Positions 53,205 through 61,856 of a stretch of DNA of 64,000 bases are shown one piece after another. Each line of letters begins with the position of its first letter. The first letter of the stretch is position 1. Below the pieces are notes generated by a model that had not been told where the DNA came from, did not search any database, and saw nothing but the letters and a program-made list of their open reading frames with translations. The translations under genes were made by a program, and so were the position numbers. Source of the stretch: an uncultured Anaeroplasmataceae bacterium (GTDB taxonomy: Bacteria > Bacillota_I > Bacilli_A > Acholeplasmatales > Anaeroplasmataceae); the NCBI GenBank assembly GCA_934229785.1, contig CAKQEA010000004.1:70656-134655 (forward strand), read 5' to 3'.

Positions 53205-53293
53205 ATTTCTACCTCTATAAACAATTATATCATAGAATACAGTCAAATTTTAAACTTAATTTTAATCAATATTTGTCACTTTTTGAAAAAAAA

Positions 53294-53674
53294 CTATAAA
53301 TTAATAATTTTAACATCATCATAACCTAACATTTTATTTTGTTTAAGAAGCAAATCATAAAAAATTGAATAATTATTTGGTAATCCCTCAACCTTATAAA
53401 CAACAATATTTTTATTATAACTACATTCTATTAGACTTAAATTAGAACTAATTTCTGATGAATAACCAATAGGCAAATAATTTTGATAAATTGTATAAAG
53501 ATTAAAAACATCCATTGGGCTTTTTATTTCATAATCGATAAGTACCTCCTCAATACTACCACTTTGAATACAATATGCATAAGCAACACCAACTTCCATA
53601 GAAATATAGTCAACCTTCATCCTACTACAGGATGTTAATAATAAAGCATAAATAATAAAAAAAAATTTTTTCAA
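53294..53674 (-). CDS. Small lipoprotein, possibly GerMN-like
   Basis: 126 aa starting at TTG 53674 (GGTGAT six bases before), because the signal peptide MKKFFFIIYALLLTSC then begins there. The lipobox is LTSC (Cys16). The mature part has the segment PMDVFNLYTIYQNYLPIGYSS followed by short strands, loosely like GerMN domains of sporulation lipoproteins (leu-rich pattern, NxLPxG). This likeness is weak. It is divergent from coaD. Confidence 0.55.
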   Translation of the reverse strand: MKKFFFIIYALLLTSCSRMKVDYISMEVGVAYAYCIQSGSIEEVLIDYEIKSPMDVFNLYTIYQNYLPIGYSSEISSNLSLIECSYNKNIVVYKVEGLPNNYSIFYDLLLKQNKMLGYDDVKIINL

Positions 53675-53741
53675 AATATCACCATAAAATTATATGATGA
53701 CTTAACAAACAAAATGTTATATAATAAGCTGAGGCGATAAA

Positions 53742-54224
53742 ATGAAACGTGCAGTATATCCTGGATCATTTGATCCATTATCAAATGGGCATTTAGATAT
53801 TATAAAAAGAGCTTCAAAGCTATTTGATGAGGTTCATGTTCTTATATCATATAATATGTTTAAAAAAGCAAGCTTTTCAGTTGAAGAAAGAATTCAAATG
53901 ATTAAGGATTCAACAAAGGGAATAAATAATTTAGTAATTACATCCTATGACGGACTCGTAGTGCAATATTGTAAAGATAACCAAATTGGTGTAATTATTC
54001 GTGGAATGAGGAATTATTCAGATTATGAGGCTGAATTTTCATTATTTCAATATAATAGAGATATCCTGCCTGGAATTGAAACAATACTGCTTATGCCAAC
54101 AACAAAAAACCAAATGGTTTCATCATCTGCAATTAAAGAGCTTGTAACATTTGGCGTTAATATTGATAAATATGTTCCAAAGCAAATTGTCGATCGCGTT
54201 GTTGAAAAACTAAAAAGAAAATAA
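53742..54224 (+). CDS. coaD: Phosphopantetheine adenylyltransferase
   Basis: 160 aa, full length. It has the nucleotidyltransferase motif YPGSFDPLSNGHLDII (TxxHxGH type), VIIRGMRNYSDYEAEF and the C-terminal VSSSAIKELVTFG. It catalyses the fourth step of CoA biosynthesis, adenylation of 4'-phosphopantetheine. TGAGGCG precedes ATG 53742. It is monocistronic with its own terminator. Confidence 0.97.
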   Translation: MKRAVYPGSFDPLSNGHLDIIKRASKLFDEVHVLISYNMFKKASFSVEERIQMIKDSTKGINNLVITSYDGLVVQYCKDNQIGVIIRGMRNYSDYEAEFSLFQYNRDILPGIETILLMPTTKNQMVSSSAIKELVTFGVNIDKYVPKQIVDRVVEKLKRK

Positions 54225-54240
54225 ATTTATTTATAATTAA

Positions 54241-54270
54241 TTACTTGGTTTTTATAGACCAAGTAATTTT
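54241..54270 (+). terminator. Terminator of coaD
   Basis: TTACTTGGT pairs with ACCAAGTAA (54241-54267), then TTTTATTT. Confidence 0.85.
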
Positions 54271-54414
54271 ATTTATTCTTTAAGATTTAAAAATATAGTT
54301 ATTAATTTCATCAAAATTGTTTAAAAATAATTGTATTTTTAATTAAATCGTTTATATTTTTTCATTTTTCTACTATATTACACATTTTTTTGTGTAAAAT
54401 TTTCAATAATATGG

Positions 54415-54420
54415 TATAAT
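54415..54420 (+). promoter_or_regulatory. Extended -10 promoter of the PduL gene
   Basis: TGGTATAAT ends at 54420; TTGTGT lies 19 bases upstream of the hexamer as a poor -35. The region 54271-54410 is AT-rich with nothing further seen. Confidence 0.5.
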
Positions 54421-54459
54421 CAAATGGCAATAAATTTATTTAAAAAGGGGATATTTAAG

Positions 54460-55032
54460 ATGAGTGAATTTATTATTGAAACAAGTGCTAGACATGTACA
54501 TGTTACACAAGAAGTTTTAGAAAAGCTTTTTGGTGAGGGTGCACAATTAACTGTTAAGAAGGAATTAAGCCAACCTGGTCAATTTGCTTCTAATCAAAAG
54601 GTACAAGTAGTTGGACCTAAGGGAACATTGAACTGCTCAATTTTAGGACCATGCCGTAATGTAAACCAAGTTGAAGTATCTTTTACAGATGCAAGAGCTT
54701 TAGGTGTTACTGCTCCTGTTAGAGAATCAGGCGATGTTAAGGGTTCTGCTCCTTGCAAGCTTGTTGGACCTGCTGGTGAGGTTGAACTTTCTGAAGGTGT
54801 TATCGTTGCAAAGCGTCATATTCATATGACTCCTAGTGACGCTGAAGCATTTGGAGTAAAGAATGGTGATATCGTAAGTGTAAAGGTATTAAATGAAACA
54901 GGAAGAAAAATTGTTTTAGAAGATACAGTTATTCGTGTTTCTGAAAAATACGCTTTAGCTATGCATATTGATACTGACGAAGCAAATGCTGGTGCATTAT
55001 TCGGTGTTATCAAAGGTACTATTGTAAAGTAA
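54460..55032 (+). CDS. pduL: Phosphate propanoyltransferase / phosphotransacylase (PduL-like)
   Basis: 190 aa from ATG 54460 (AAGGGG upstream; an in-frame ATG at 54424 adds 12 residues before the conserved start). Two PTAC-type halves carry the zinc-binding histidines: TSARHVHVT (start) and AKRHIHMTPSDA (middle), with LGPCRNVNQVEVSFTDAR and NETGRKIVLEDTVIRV. It converts acyl-CoA and phosphate to acyl phosphate. With no shell proteins or diol genes nearby it is probably used as a housekeeping acetyl/propionyl phosphotransacylase rather than in a microcompartment. Confidence 0.92.
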   Translation: MSEFIIETSARHVHVTQEVLEKLFGEGAQLTVKKELSQPGQFASNQKVQVVGPKGTLNCSILGPCRNVNQVEVSFTDARALGVTAPVRESGDVKGSAPCKLVGPAGEVELSEGVIVAKRHIHMTPSDAEAFGVKNGDIVSVKVLNETGRKIVLEDTVIRVSEKYALAMHIDTDEANAGALFGVIKGTIVK

Positions 55033-55047
55033 TTTCATTTTAAATTG

Positions 55048-55075
55048 AGGACTCATCAATATGAGTCCTTTTTTC
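55048..55075 (+). terminator. Terminator of the PduL gene
   Basis: AGGACTCAT pairs with ATGAGTCCT (55048-55069), followed by TTTTTC. Confidence 0.88.
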
Positions 55076-55104
55076 TTTTTAGCATATAATAAACTGGTGA
55101 TAAA

Positions 55105-55680
55105 ATGAAAATAGGAATTCCGTTAAGAAAATTTAATAATAAGCTATATATAAATAAAAGCTATATTAGCTATTTTTCTAAAATGGGGGAGATTATTCTT
55201 CTTTTTGATAAATCAAAACTTGATATGTGTGATGTTTTTATACTACCAGGTGGATATGATATTGATCCTTTTTATTATTGTCAAAATAACAGCTCATCAA
55301 ATAACATTGATATTTATAATGATATGATGGATTTTAAAATTATAAATCATGCCTTAAACAATGATAAAGTACTATTAGGAATTTGCCGTGGATGTCAAAG
55401 TATAAATATTTTCTTTGGTGGAAAATTAAATCAAGACATCAAAAATCATCAAAATGAAAACCATTTTATAAAATATAAAAATAAACACTATTTAGTAAAT
55501 TCATATCACCATCAGGCAATTTCAATTATAGGTGATGATTTAGAAATTATAGCTAAATCAATTGATGATAATATTGAAATTATAAAATATAAAAAAATCA
55601 TAGGAATAGCCTTTCATCCAGAACTAATGAATACTCCTATGATTGATTTTAAAATATTTAATTTACTTAACGAAGCTTAA
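55105..55680 (+). CDS. Gamma-glutamyl hydrolase-like glutamine amidotransferase (peptidase C26)
   Basis: 191 aa, shorter than usual (family about 230-250). Class I amidotransferase triad: GICRGCQSIN with the nucleophile Cys, and FHPE with His and Glu; LPGGYDIDP and NSYHHQAI are further marks of the PuuD-like C26 family. It may hydrolyse gamma-glutamyl compounds such as gamma-glutamyl-GABA. GGTGAT precedes ATG 55105. Its 3' end overlaps the convergent DUF1540 gene by 14 bases. Confidence 0.85.
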   Translation: MKIGIPLRKFNNKLYINKSYISYFSKMGEIILLFDKSKLDMCDVFILPGGYDIDPFYYCQNNSSSNNIDIYNDMMDFKIINHALNNDKVLLGICRGCQSINIFFGGKLNQDIKNHQNENHFIKYKNKHYLVNSYHHQAISIIGDDLEIIAKSIDDNIEIIKYKKIIGIAFHPELMNTPMIDFKIFNLLNEA

Positions 55681-55999
55681 AGCTGTCACAGGTTGTTTCA
55701 CTGCGGTACTTCGCATTATCATTGCCAATAGCAATTTCATCCTTATTACAATAATTTTCCTTATTATATTTACAGTAGTTAGCACTACAGCTCACCGAAA
55801 TTTTAGTGTTATTTTCTGTAGTCATTTCAGAAGCAATTTCCTTTAACAAGATATTACTATCATGAGGATTTTTAAACGATTGGCAAAATGTACCAATTTT
55901 ACTTTTAGCAAATAACCCTTCTATATCAATATTTTTCTTATTACATAGGCTACAATCATTATAGCCACAAGTTTTTGCACTACAATTTACTTTAGTCAT
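55667..55999 (-). CDS. DUF1540 protein with two Cys-rich repeats
   Basis: 110 aa from ATG 55999 (AAAGGAAG upstream; an earlier ATG adds 26 residues without a site). Two copies of the DUF1540 motif: VNCSAKTCGYN...CSLCNKKNI...C and VSCSANYCKYN...YCNKDEIAI...C (each with four Cys), likely metal-binding. The function is unknown. It overlaps the 3' end of the convergent amidotransferase gene. Confidence 0.88.
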   Translation of the reverse strand: MTKVNCSAKTCGYNDCSLCNKKNIDIEGLFAKSKIGTFCQSFKNPHDSNILLKEIASEMTTENNTKISVSCSANYCKYNKENYCNKDEIAIGNDNAKYRSETTCDSFKLR

Positions 56000-56042
56000 A
56001 CTTATCTTCCTTTCAAGATTAGTATTGACTAAAATAAAATTA

Positions 56043-56372
56043 TTATTCACTAATTTGCTTTTTACCACTAATTCCAATTACATCATCAACAGGAACTGTA
56101 AACGCAATACCCTGTCCTGGTGTGTTTAGTCCACAAGCCTTATACACAGCATGTAATATTGCATCTGAAATATCATTTGTTGCCAAAATAATTACAATTT
56201 CCTTTTCAGGATGAACACTTATGTTAAAAAGCTTTTCTGTTTCTTCCTTTGCAGTTCCACGAGCATTAATAACTGTACCACCCTTTGCACCACATTCTCT
56301 TGCTGCAGCCATTACTGTTTCAGAGAAACCAGAATTTACAATACATAATATTGCTTGATATTTTTCATCCAT
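56043..56372 (-). CDS. PII-like nitrogen-regulatory family protein
   Basis: 109 aa from ATG 56372 (GGGAGG upstream; an earlier in-frame start adds 16 residues). The pattern is that of a ferredoxin-like PII fold: YQAILCIVNSGFSETVMAAARECGAKGGTVINARGT with the T-loop region and IVIILATNDISDAILHAV, then GQGIAFTVPVDDVIG. The canonical T-loop Tyr is absent, so it is not GlnB/GlnK but the subfamily linked to transporters. It is the last of three genes in an operon with a second PII-like gene and DUF1538. Confidence 0.85.
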   Translation of the reverse strand: MDEKYQAILCIVNSGFSETVMAAARECGAKGGTVINARGTAKEETEKLFNISVHPEKEIVIILATNDISDAILHAVYKACGLNTPGQGIAFTVPVDDVIGISGKKQISE

Positions 56373-56373
56373 A

Positions 56374-56763
56374 TTATTTATCCTCCCTATTTGACAAAAA
56401 TTGATATACCATAACGCCAATTACAGATGAAATTGGAATTGTAAATGATACACCATTACCATTTCTTGTTTTAAAGTATCTATCCTCTAAAGCCTCAGCT
56501 ATGTCATTAACACGATTTGAATTAACAACGCTTAATATAACAGCTTTATTTTGATCATTTAAGCCTAAATAATTCATCATATCTGATGTAGCTGTACCTT
56601 GACCATATAAGACAGTTTGTAAATTAACATCATAGCCTTCTAAAACATTTAAGTAAAAATCTGCTTTAGAACGATTTATAATTGTAACTAAAATTTTTAA
56701 TTTATTAGGAGCTGTAAGACCAATCTCAGGCTCTTTTTTTCTTTTTCTTTCATTTAAATCCAT
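56374..56763 (-). CDS. Second PII-like protein
   Basis: 129 aa. After a charged N-terminus, the segment KLKILVTIINRSKADFYLNVLEGYDVNLQTVLYGQGTA and VILSVVNSNRVNDIAEALEDR, then NGNGVSFTIPISSVIG match a PII-like fold in the same order as the next gene. It overlaps no neighbour: the stop is 1 base from the next start. GGAGG precedes ATG 56763. Confidence 0.75.
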   Translation of the reverse strand: MDLNERKRKKEPEIGLTAPNKLKILVTIINRSKADFYLNVLEGYDVNLQTVLYGQGTATSDMMNYLGLNDQNKAVILSVVNSNRVNDIAEALEDRYFKTRNGNGVSFTIPISSVIGVMVYQFLSNREDK

Positions 56764-56772
56764 AAAAGCCTC

Positions 56773-58299
56773 CTACATAAATCTAATAATTTGTTCATCA
56801 TCAGAATCGATGATTTTCTTCATTCTGCTTCTACTCTTAACCATATTAGAAATAACAGATTTAAAGCCTAAAAGCTGAATTGTAATAAGCGGTGTCATCG
56901 CAACCATCGCGACTATACCAAATGCATCACTTAATACCTTACCCTCACCTTGAAGTACCATACAAGCCCCAATCGCAAAAGCTAATATAAAGCTAGATGT
57001 TAAAGGACCTGAGGCAACTCCACCAGAGTCAAAGGCAATTGCTGTATAAATTTTGGGAACAAAAAATGATAGTCCTAATGAAATGAAATAACCTGGAATT
57101 ATATAATAAAGAATAGAAAAATCAAAAATTATACGAAGCATTGATAAACAAATTGAAATACCTACACCAAGTGATAAAGCAATTAACATCGCTTTTTTAC
57201 TAACGCCACCCATAGTAATTTCTTCAACTTGCTTTGTTAAAACGTGTACAGCAGGCTCAGCTAGAACAACAACCATACCTAAAATAAAGCCAAAAACAGC
57301 AATTAATGCAGGGTGTGAGGCAGCTATTTCAGAGCCAAGCTTATATCCAACAGGTAAAAATCCAATATTTACAGAGGTCAAAAATAAAACTAAGCCAATA
57401 AATGTATATAAAATACCAATACCTATTTGAATAAGCTTTCTTTTTGGAAGTTTAATATAAATAAGCTCGATTATCATAAAGAAAACAACAAGAAGTCCTA
57501 AGGCAATCAAAACCTCCAAGCTAACAGTCCCCATTGTCTTAAAAAATTGTAAAACAACATTACTTGCAATACTATAATTTGGGACCTCATATTTGACATC
57601 TCCAGATAAGCCAAGCTTTAATAACATAATAGCAATAATTGGTCCAATTGAACATAAAGCAATAAGACCAAAGCTATTTTCTCTAGATTCACGTCCACCA
57701 ACTGTAGCAGCGATTCCAACACCTAAAGCCATAATAAATGGTACAGTTATAGGTCCTGTTGTAACACCACCAGAATCAAAAGCAAGTGCCATAAAATCAG
57801 CATTACCTGTTAAAATAACTAATGAACCAATCGCAAATAATGTAAAATAAAAGAATATAAGCATCATTGATAAATCACGTTTAAAAATTATTTTTAAAAT
57901 TGCAAGTACTAAAAATATACCAACACCAATACCTATTGAAACAATAAGTAAGGTTGAAGGAATTACAGCACCAACCTGTGATGCTAAAACAGATAAATCA
58001 GGCTCAGCAACTGTAATTAAAACACCTAATATAAAGCACACAAGTAATGCAACCTTCATCTTTTTAGACTTCATTAACGATGAACCAACCTGTTGTCCCA
58101 TTGGCTGCATAGATAAATCAGCACCAAGATTAAAAAAACCAATACCTAAAATTAAAATCATTGCACTAATAACAAAGGTTGTTATTTCTTTAACTGTTAA
58201 ATCAACAAGTGGTGTTAAATTTAAAATAACAACAATTAGAGTCACTGGTAAAACAGAAATCATTGCTTCCTTTAATTTGTTCCATAATTGTCTTGCCAT
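56773..58299 (-). CDS. DUF1538 membrane transporter-like protein
   Basis: 508 aa with about fourteen helices in two internal halves (about 1-245 and 260-500), each containing the same motif: first half VAEPDLSVLASQVG, AFDSGGVTTGPITVPFI; second half LAEPAVHVLTKQVEE, AFDSGGVASGPLTSSF. This is the DUF1538 repeat. It forms an operon with two PII-like genes downstream, which suggests nucleotide- or metabolite-controlled transport. The substrate is unknown. Confidence 0.88.
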   Translation of the reverse strand: MARQLWNKLKEAMISVLPVTLIVVILNLTPLVDLTVKEITTFVISAMILILGIGFFNLGADLSMQPMGQQVGSSLMKSKKMKVALLVCFILGVLITVAEPDLSVLASQVGAVIPSTLLIVSIGIGVGIFLVLAILKIIFKRDLSMMLIFFYFTLFAIGSLVILTGNADFMALAFDSGGVTTGPITVPFIMALGVGIAATVGGRESRENSFGLIALCSIGPIIAIMLLKLGLSGDVKYEVPNYSIASNVVLQFFKTMGTVSLEVLIALGLLVVFFMIIELIYIKLPKRKLIQIGIGILYTFIGLVLFLTSVNIGFLPVGYKLGSEIAASHPALIAVFGFILGMVVVLAEPAVHVLTKQVEEITMGGVSKKAMLIALSLGVGISICLSMLRIIFDFSILYYIIPGYFISLGLSFFVPKIYTAIAFDSGGVASGPLTSSFILAFAIGACMVLQGEGKVLSDAFGIVAMVAMTPLITIQLLGFKSVISNMVKSRSRMKKIIDSDDEQIIRFM

Positions 58300-58366
58300 A
58301 ATTTCAACTCCTATCTTAAAGTAACTAAATTATAATATAAACAAAAAAAATTTTCACTAATTTTTT

Positions 58367-59221
58367 TTAATTTTCAATAATAAAATTCGGTTTTATTTCA
58401 AATTCAATTTTTTCATTTGTAAATGGATGAATAAATGATATTTTATAGCTACATAGCTCCAACCCGTCAGCATATTCACCATTTCCATACAAGATATCAC
58501 CTAAAATAGGATGTGATAAATATTTTGTATGTAATCTAATTTGATGAGTACGACCGGTTTCTAAAACAAACTCAACTAATGAGGAATTTTTATATTCCTC
58601 AATAACCCTATAATGACTAATAGCAATCTTACCACTATTTTGAGAAATAACTCTTGTATGTGAGTTATCTAGCTTGTCAATAAATGTCTTTATAGTTCCG
58701 CTCTTTTCATCAAATATCCCCTCGCATAAGCATAAATATCTTCTTTCCATATGTTCATGAGTTGGGCTCATATAATAAGCAGCTAGTCTATTTTTAGCAA
58801 CAAGCACTAATCCTCTTGTATCCTTATCAAGTCTATTAAGTAATGAACAATTTAATTCTTGATTTGTACTTTTTAAATAATATAAAACCTCCTGATATAG
58901 GCTATATGGTTCTCCCTTCGTCGGAATAGATAATAATCCCTTTCTTTTGTTTACAATAAGATAATTAGCATCCTCAAAAATAACATCAAGCTTTGAAGGA
59001 TATAAAGACCAATCAATTTCATCATCTACCATATAATATATGGTTATAGCATCGCCACAATGAACAATACTATTCCAATCCCCCTCTTCTTCATTTATCT
59101 TAAGTGATAGAAAATTAGCCTTTAAATTTCTATAAAATTTTCTTGAAATTTGGCTTCCAACTTCTTCAGCCAATCTACAATTTTCATTTTTTGCAATAAA
59201 ATTAATACATGTATTTTTCAT
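58367..59221 (-). CDS. RluA-family pseudouridine synthase
   Basis: 284 aa. The catalytic block LLNRLDKDTRGLVLVAKN holds the essential Asp (RLDKDTRG), followed by RRYLCLCEG, GRTHQIRLH and GDILYG. An N-terminal S4-like domain (about 1-75) is present but divergent. Enzymes of this family isomerise uridines in 23S rRNA or tRNA. Weak ribosome site (GAAAG) before ATG 59221. Confidence 0.92.
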   Translation of the reverse strand: MKNTCINFIAKNENCRLAEEVGSQISRKFYRNLKANFLSLKINEEEGDWNSIVHCGDAITIYYMVDDEIDWSLYPSKLDVIFEDANYLIVNKRKGLLSIPTKGEPYSLYQEVLYYLKSTNQELNCSLLNRLDKDTRGLVLVAKNRLAAYYMSPTHEHMERRYLCLCEGIFDEKSGTIKTFIDKLDNSHTRVISQNSGKIAISHYRVIEEYKNSSLVEFVLETGRTHQIRLHTKYLSHPILGDILYGNGEYADGLELCSYKISFIHPFTNEKIEFEIKPNFIIEN

Positions 59222-59291
59222 ACTTTCATTTTAACATAAAATTCTTTATAGAAAAATAATATATTAAAAATTAACTTTCAAAAAATAGGAT

Positions 59292-59320
59292 TTGTTATTT
59301 GTATACATTTTTGATATAAT
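59292..59320 (+). promoter_or_regulatory. Promoter of the GltD-like gene
   Basis: TTGTTA (59292-59297), 17 bases, TATAAT (59315-59320) with a TGA extension. A sequence AGGAAAGCGCTATTAT follows the start point and partly resembles a cre site. Confidence 0.65.
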
Positions 59321-59358
59321 TATATTTAAGGAAAGCGCTATTATAAGGAGTTGAAATT

Positions 59359-60609
59359 ATGGCAGATATTTTAGGTGAAGCACAAAGATGCTTAAAATGT
59401 AAAAAACCAATGTGTAAAGAAGGATGTCCTGTAAAAACAGACATTCCTCTTATAATGAATATGTTTTTAAACGGACAAATGGATGAGGCAGGAGAAAAAT
59501 TATTTAACAATAACCCTCTTTCAGCTTTATGTTCTTTAATTTGTCCTCATGAAAAGAATTGTATGGGTCATTGTGTTTTAAATAGAAAAGGTGCACCAAT
59601 TAAATTTTTTGAAGTTGAAAATTATATATCTACCTTCTATTTAGAAAAAGCAAAATTAAATCCAGAGAAAAAGAATGGCTTTTTAGTAGGTATTATTGGT
59701 GCTGGTCCTGCTGGATTAACTTTAGCAATTATACTTGCTAAAAGAGGCTACAATGTCACAATAATTGATTCAAAGGATAAAATTGGTGGAGTATTAAGAT
59801 ATGGAATCCCAGAATTCCGCCTACCAAAATCATTACTTGATTTATTACTTAAGAGAATGCAAGAGCTTGGTATTCAATTTAGACCAAATACCTTAATTGG
59901 ACCTACAATCACAATTGACGATATGTTCCGCGATGGCTATGATGCAATATTTATTGGTACTGGTGTTTGGAATCCAAATAGATTAAGAATTCCTGGGGAA
60001 ACACTTGGAAATGTTCATTTTGCAATTGATTATTTAAAAAATCCTGATTCTTACGATTCACTTGGAGATCATGTGCTAATTATTGGAGCTGGTAATGTAG
60101 CAATGGATGCTGCAAGAACAATTCTTCGTAAGTCTCGTGCCAAGGTTGATATCATTTTCTTCCGTGGTCGTGAAGAAGTTACAGCCTTAGAGGAGGAGCT
60201 TGAACTTGCTGAGGTTGATGGTGTTAAAATGAATTACTATCTTAACACAGTTAAAATTGAGCCAGATGGAATTATTGTTGAACCAGTTATTAAAACTGAA
60301 AATGAAGATGGCACAATTACTTATACAAATGATTCTTTACATCCATATAAAATTAGTTCTTCTTCAGTTATTATCGCAATCGGTCAGGGTGCTTTAAGCA
60401 ATATCGTTAAAAATACAAAGCAGATTGATACAACTCAAAAAGGATTAATTCAAACAACACAAAATGGAGCAACAACTCGTCCTGGGGTTTATGCTGCAGG
60501 TGATGTAGTTTCTGGTGCTAAAACTGTTGTTGAAGCTGTTGCTGCAACAAAGATGGTTGCTGATGAAATTGATCAATATGTAAAACAAAAACATGGAATA
60601 GTTGAATAA
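59359..60609 (+). CDS. FAD/NAD(P)-dependent oxidoreductase, glutamate synthase small-subunit-like
   Basis: 416 aa. An N-terminal Fe-S domain with CLKCKKPMCKEGCPVKTDIP and CSLICPHEKNCMGHCVL is followed by an FAD-binding GIIGAGPAGLT motif, GGVLRYGIPEFRLPK and a NAD(P)-binding GAGNVAMDAARTILR. It resembles GltD and the alpha-type subunit that supplies electrons to partner enzymes (for example NfnB or sulfide dehydrogenase-type). There is no gltB in the window. AAGGAG precedes ATG 59359. It is followed closely by cytidine deaminase. Confidence 0.9.
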   Translation: MADILGEAQRCLKCKKPMCKEGCPVKTDIPLIMNMFLNGQMDEAGEKLFNNNPLSALCSLICPHEKNCMGHCVLNRKGAPIKFFEVENYISTFYLEKAKLNPEKKNGFLVGIIGAGPAGLTLAIILAKRGYNVTIIDSKDKIGGVLRYGIPEFRLPKSLLDLLLKRMQELGIQFRPNTLIGPTITIDDMFRDGYDAIFIGTGVWNPNRLRIPGETLGNVHFAIDYLKNPDSYDSLGDHVLIIGAGNVAMDAARTILRKSRAKVDIIFFRGREEVTALEEELELAEVDGVKMNYYLNTVKIEPDGIIVEPVIKTENEDGTITYTNDSLHPYKISSSSVIIAIGQGALSNIVKNTKQIDTTQKGLIQTTQNGATTRPGVYAAGDVVSGAKTVVEAVAATKMVADEIDQYVKQKHGIVE

Positions 60610-60673
60610 AATAAAATTTATATTACCAAGTATCGATAATAAAATGGTAAAAAGTATTATAAGAGGAAATAAA

Positions 60674-61063
60674 ATGAATAATTGGAATGTTTTATATAAT
60701 GAGGCGAAAAAGGTACTAAACCCTAGAAAAATATCTGAAATTGTTGAAGCTGGAGGTGTTGCTGCAGCAATTGAAACAAAATCAGGTAATATTTATACTG
60801 GTGTTTGTGTTGATGGAGCTTGTTCCCTAGGAATTTGTGCTGAGAGAAATGCAATTTTCAATATGATTACTAATAACGAAAGTGAAATTAAAAGAGTAAT
60901 AGCCATAAATTGGGATGGTAAAGCAATGTCTCCATGTGGAGCATGTCGTGAATTAATGACACAGATTATGCCTAATGATTATAAAAATATTGAAATAATG
61001 CTTGACTATGAAAAAAATATCGTAAAAACATTAAGTGACTTAACACCAGATTGGTGGATTTAA
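60674..61063 (+). CDS. cdd: Cytidine deaminase
   Basis: 129 aa from ATG 60674 (GAGG seven bases upstream; an earlier in-frame start lies inside the GltD-like gene). Zinc and catalytic residues are in CAERNAIF (Cys, Glu) and PCGACRELM (two Cys), the homotetrameric CDA pattern. It converts cytidine or deoxycytidine to uridine in pyrimidine salvage; blasticidin-type activity is a less likely alternative. It lies 64 bases after the flavoprotein gene. Confidence 0.92.
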   Translation: MNNWNVLYNEAKKVLNPRKISEIVEAGGVAAAIETKSGNIYTGVCVDGACSLGICAERNAIFNMITNNESEIKRVIAINWDGKAMSPCGACRELMTQIMPNDYKNIEIMLDYEKNIVKTLSDLTPDWWI

Positions 61064-61065
61064 AG

Positions 61066-61097
61066 AAATGGTGTACCTTTGTAAGGTACACCATTTT
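61066..61097. terminator. Bidirectional terminator after cdd and the alpha/beta hydrolase gene
   Basis: AAATGGTGTACCTT pairs with AAGGTACACCATTT (61066-61096), with T on the plus side; it separates converging operons. Confidence 0.85.
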
Positions 61098-61103
61098 AAT
61101 ATA

Positions 61104-61856
61104 TTATGACCAATTTTCCTTTAAAATAAAACCTCTAATATAAGACACTGTAAGATTTTGTTGTTTTTCTCTTGTTATTGTGGCTTCCCCATCACCCTTT
61201 TGATTACCATAATTACCGTAATAAGAGTGACAACCACCTTCAAGTGTTACTTCAATTACATCATCTGGTAAATTATCATGATATTTTTCATATTTATCTA
61301 AATTTAAAACCTTATCCTCACTGCCTTTAATCGACAGAACGCTTATGTCCTTTACACTTTTTGTTGAATAGGCACCAAGTAAAATTAATCCTTCTATCTT
61401 ATCTTGATTTTTAGAAGCATAGCTTGCAGCCATAGCACCACCAAGCGAATGTCCAGCTATATACCAATTTTCGATTTCAGAATGATTTTTTATTATTGAA
61501 TCAGCTCTATTTGAACCAAGAACAGCTAGTCTAAATGGCATTCTAACAATTACACAATAAACACCAGTTTTAGACAACTTATTGATTAATGGGGCATAAG
61601 CTTCCTCCTCTACCTTTCCTCCAGGATAAAATATAACTCCAGATTTACTAGTATTTAACACAGGAGTGAATTCTATATCGTTTTTATTTTCTTCAACTGT
61701 TAATAATGTAGACGATTTTAAAGCAGTATCAACTGATTCATCAGCATGATAATATATTTCAGCATAAATAAAAAATGATATAAAGCAAATCAATATTACT
61801 GAAAATATTGGTATTAATATTTTTAAAATTTTTCCTCTTTTACTTTTTTTCTTCAT
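61104..61856 (-). CDS. Membrane-anchored alpha/beta hydrolase
   Basis: About 250 aa from ATG 61856 (GGTGAG five bases upstream; ATG 61868 is possible). A Lys-rich start and one membrane helix (about 10-32) are followed by an alpha/beta fold: IFYPGGKVEEEAYAPLI, then the nucleophile elbow AGHSLGGAMAASYA (Ser), GSEDKV for the acid and GGCHSYYGNYG with the His. Family members (Abhydrolase_5) are serine hydrolases; the active site would face outside. The gene overlaps the 3' end of the tocopherol-cyclase-like gene by 17 bases. Confidence 0.85.
   Translation of the reverse strand: MKKKSKRGKILKILIPIFSVILICFISFFIYAEIYYHADESVDTALKSSTLLTVEENKNDIEFTPVLNTSKSGVIFYPGGKVEEEAYAPLINKLSKTGVYCVIVRMPFRLAVLGSNRADSIIKNHSEIENWYIAGHSLGGAMAASYASKNQDKIEGLILLGAYSTKSVKDISVLSIKGSEDKVLNLDKYEKYHDNLPDDVIEVTLEGGCHSYYGNYGNQKGDGEATITREKQQNLTVSYIRGFILKENWS

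Noticed and set aside
54424-55032. Microcompartment locus around the PduL-like gene
   Set aside because: No shell protein or diol/ethanolamine genes nearby.
55643-55846. Plus-strand 67-aa hydrophobic ORF
   Set aside because: Antisense to the DUF1540 gene, whose Cys pattern is clearly the real frame.
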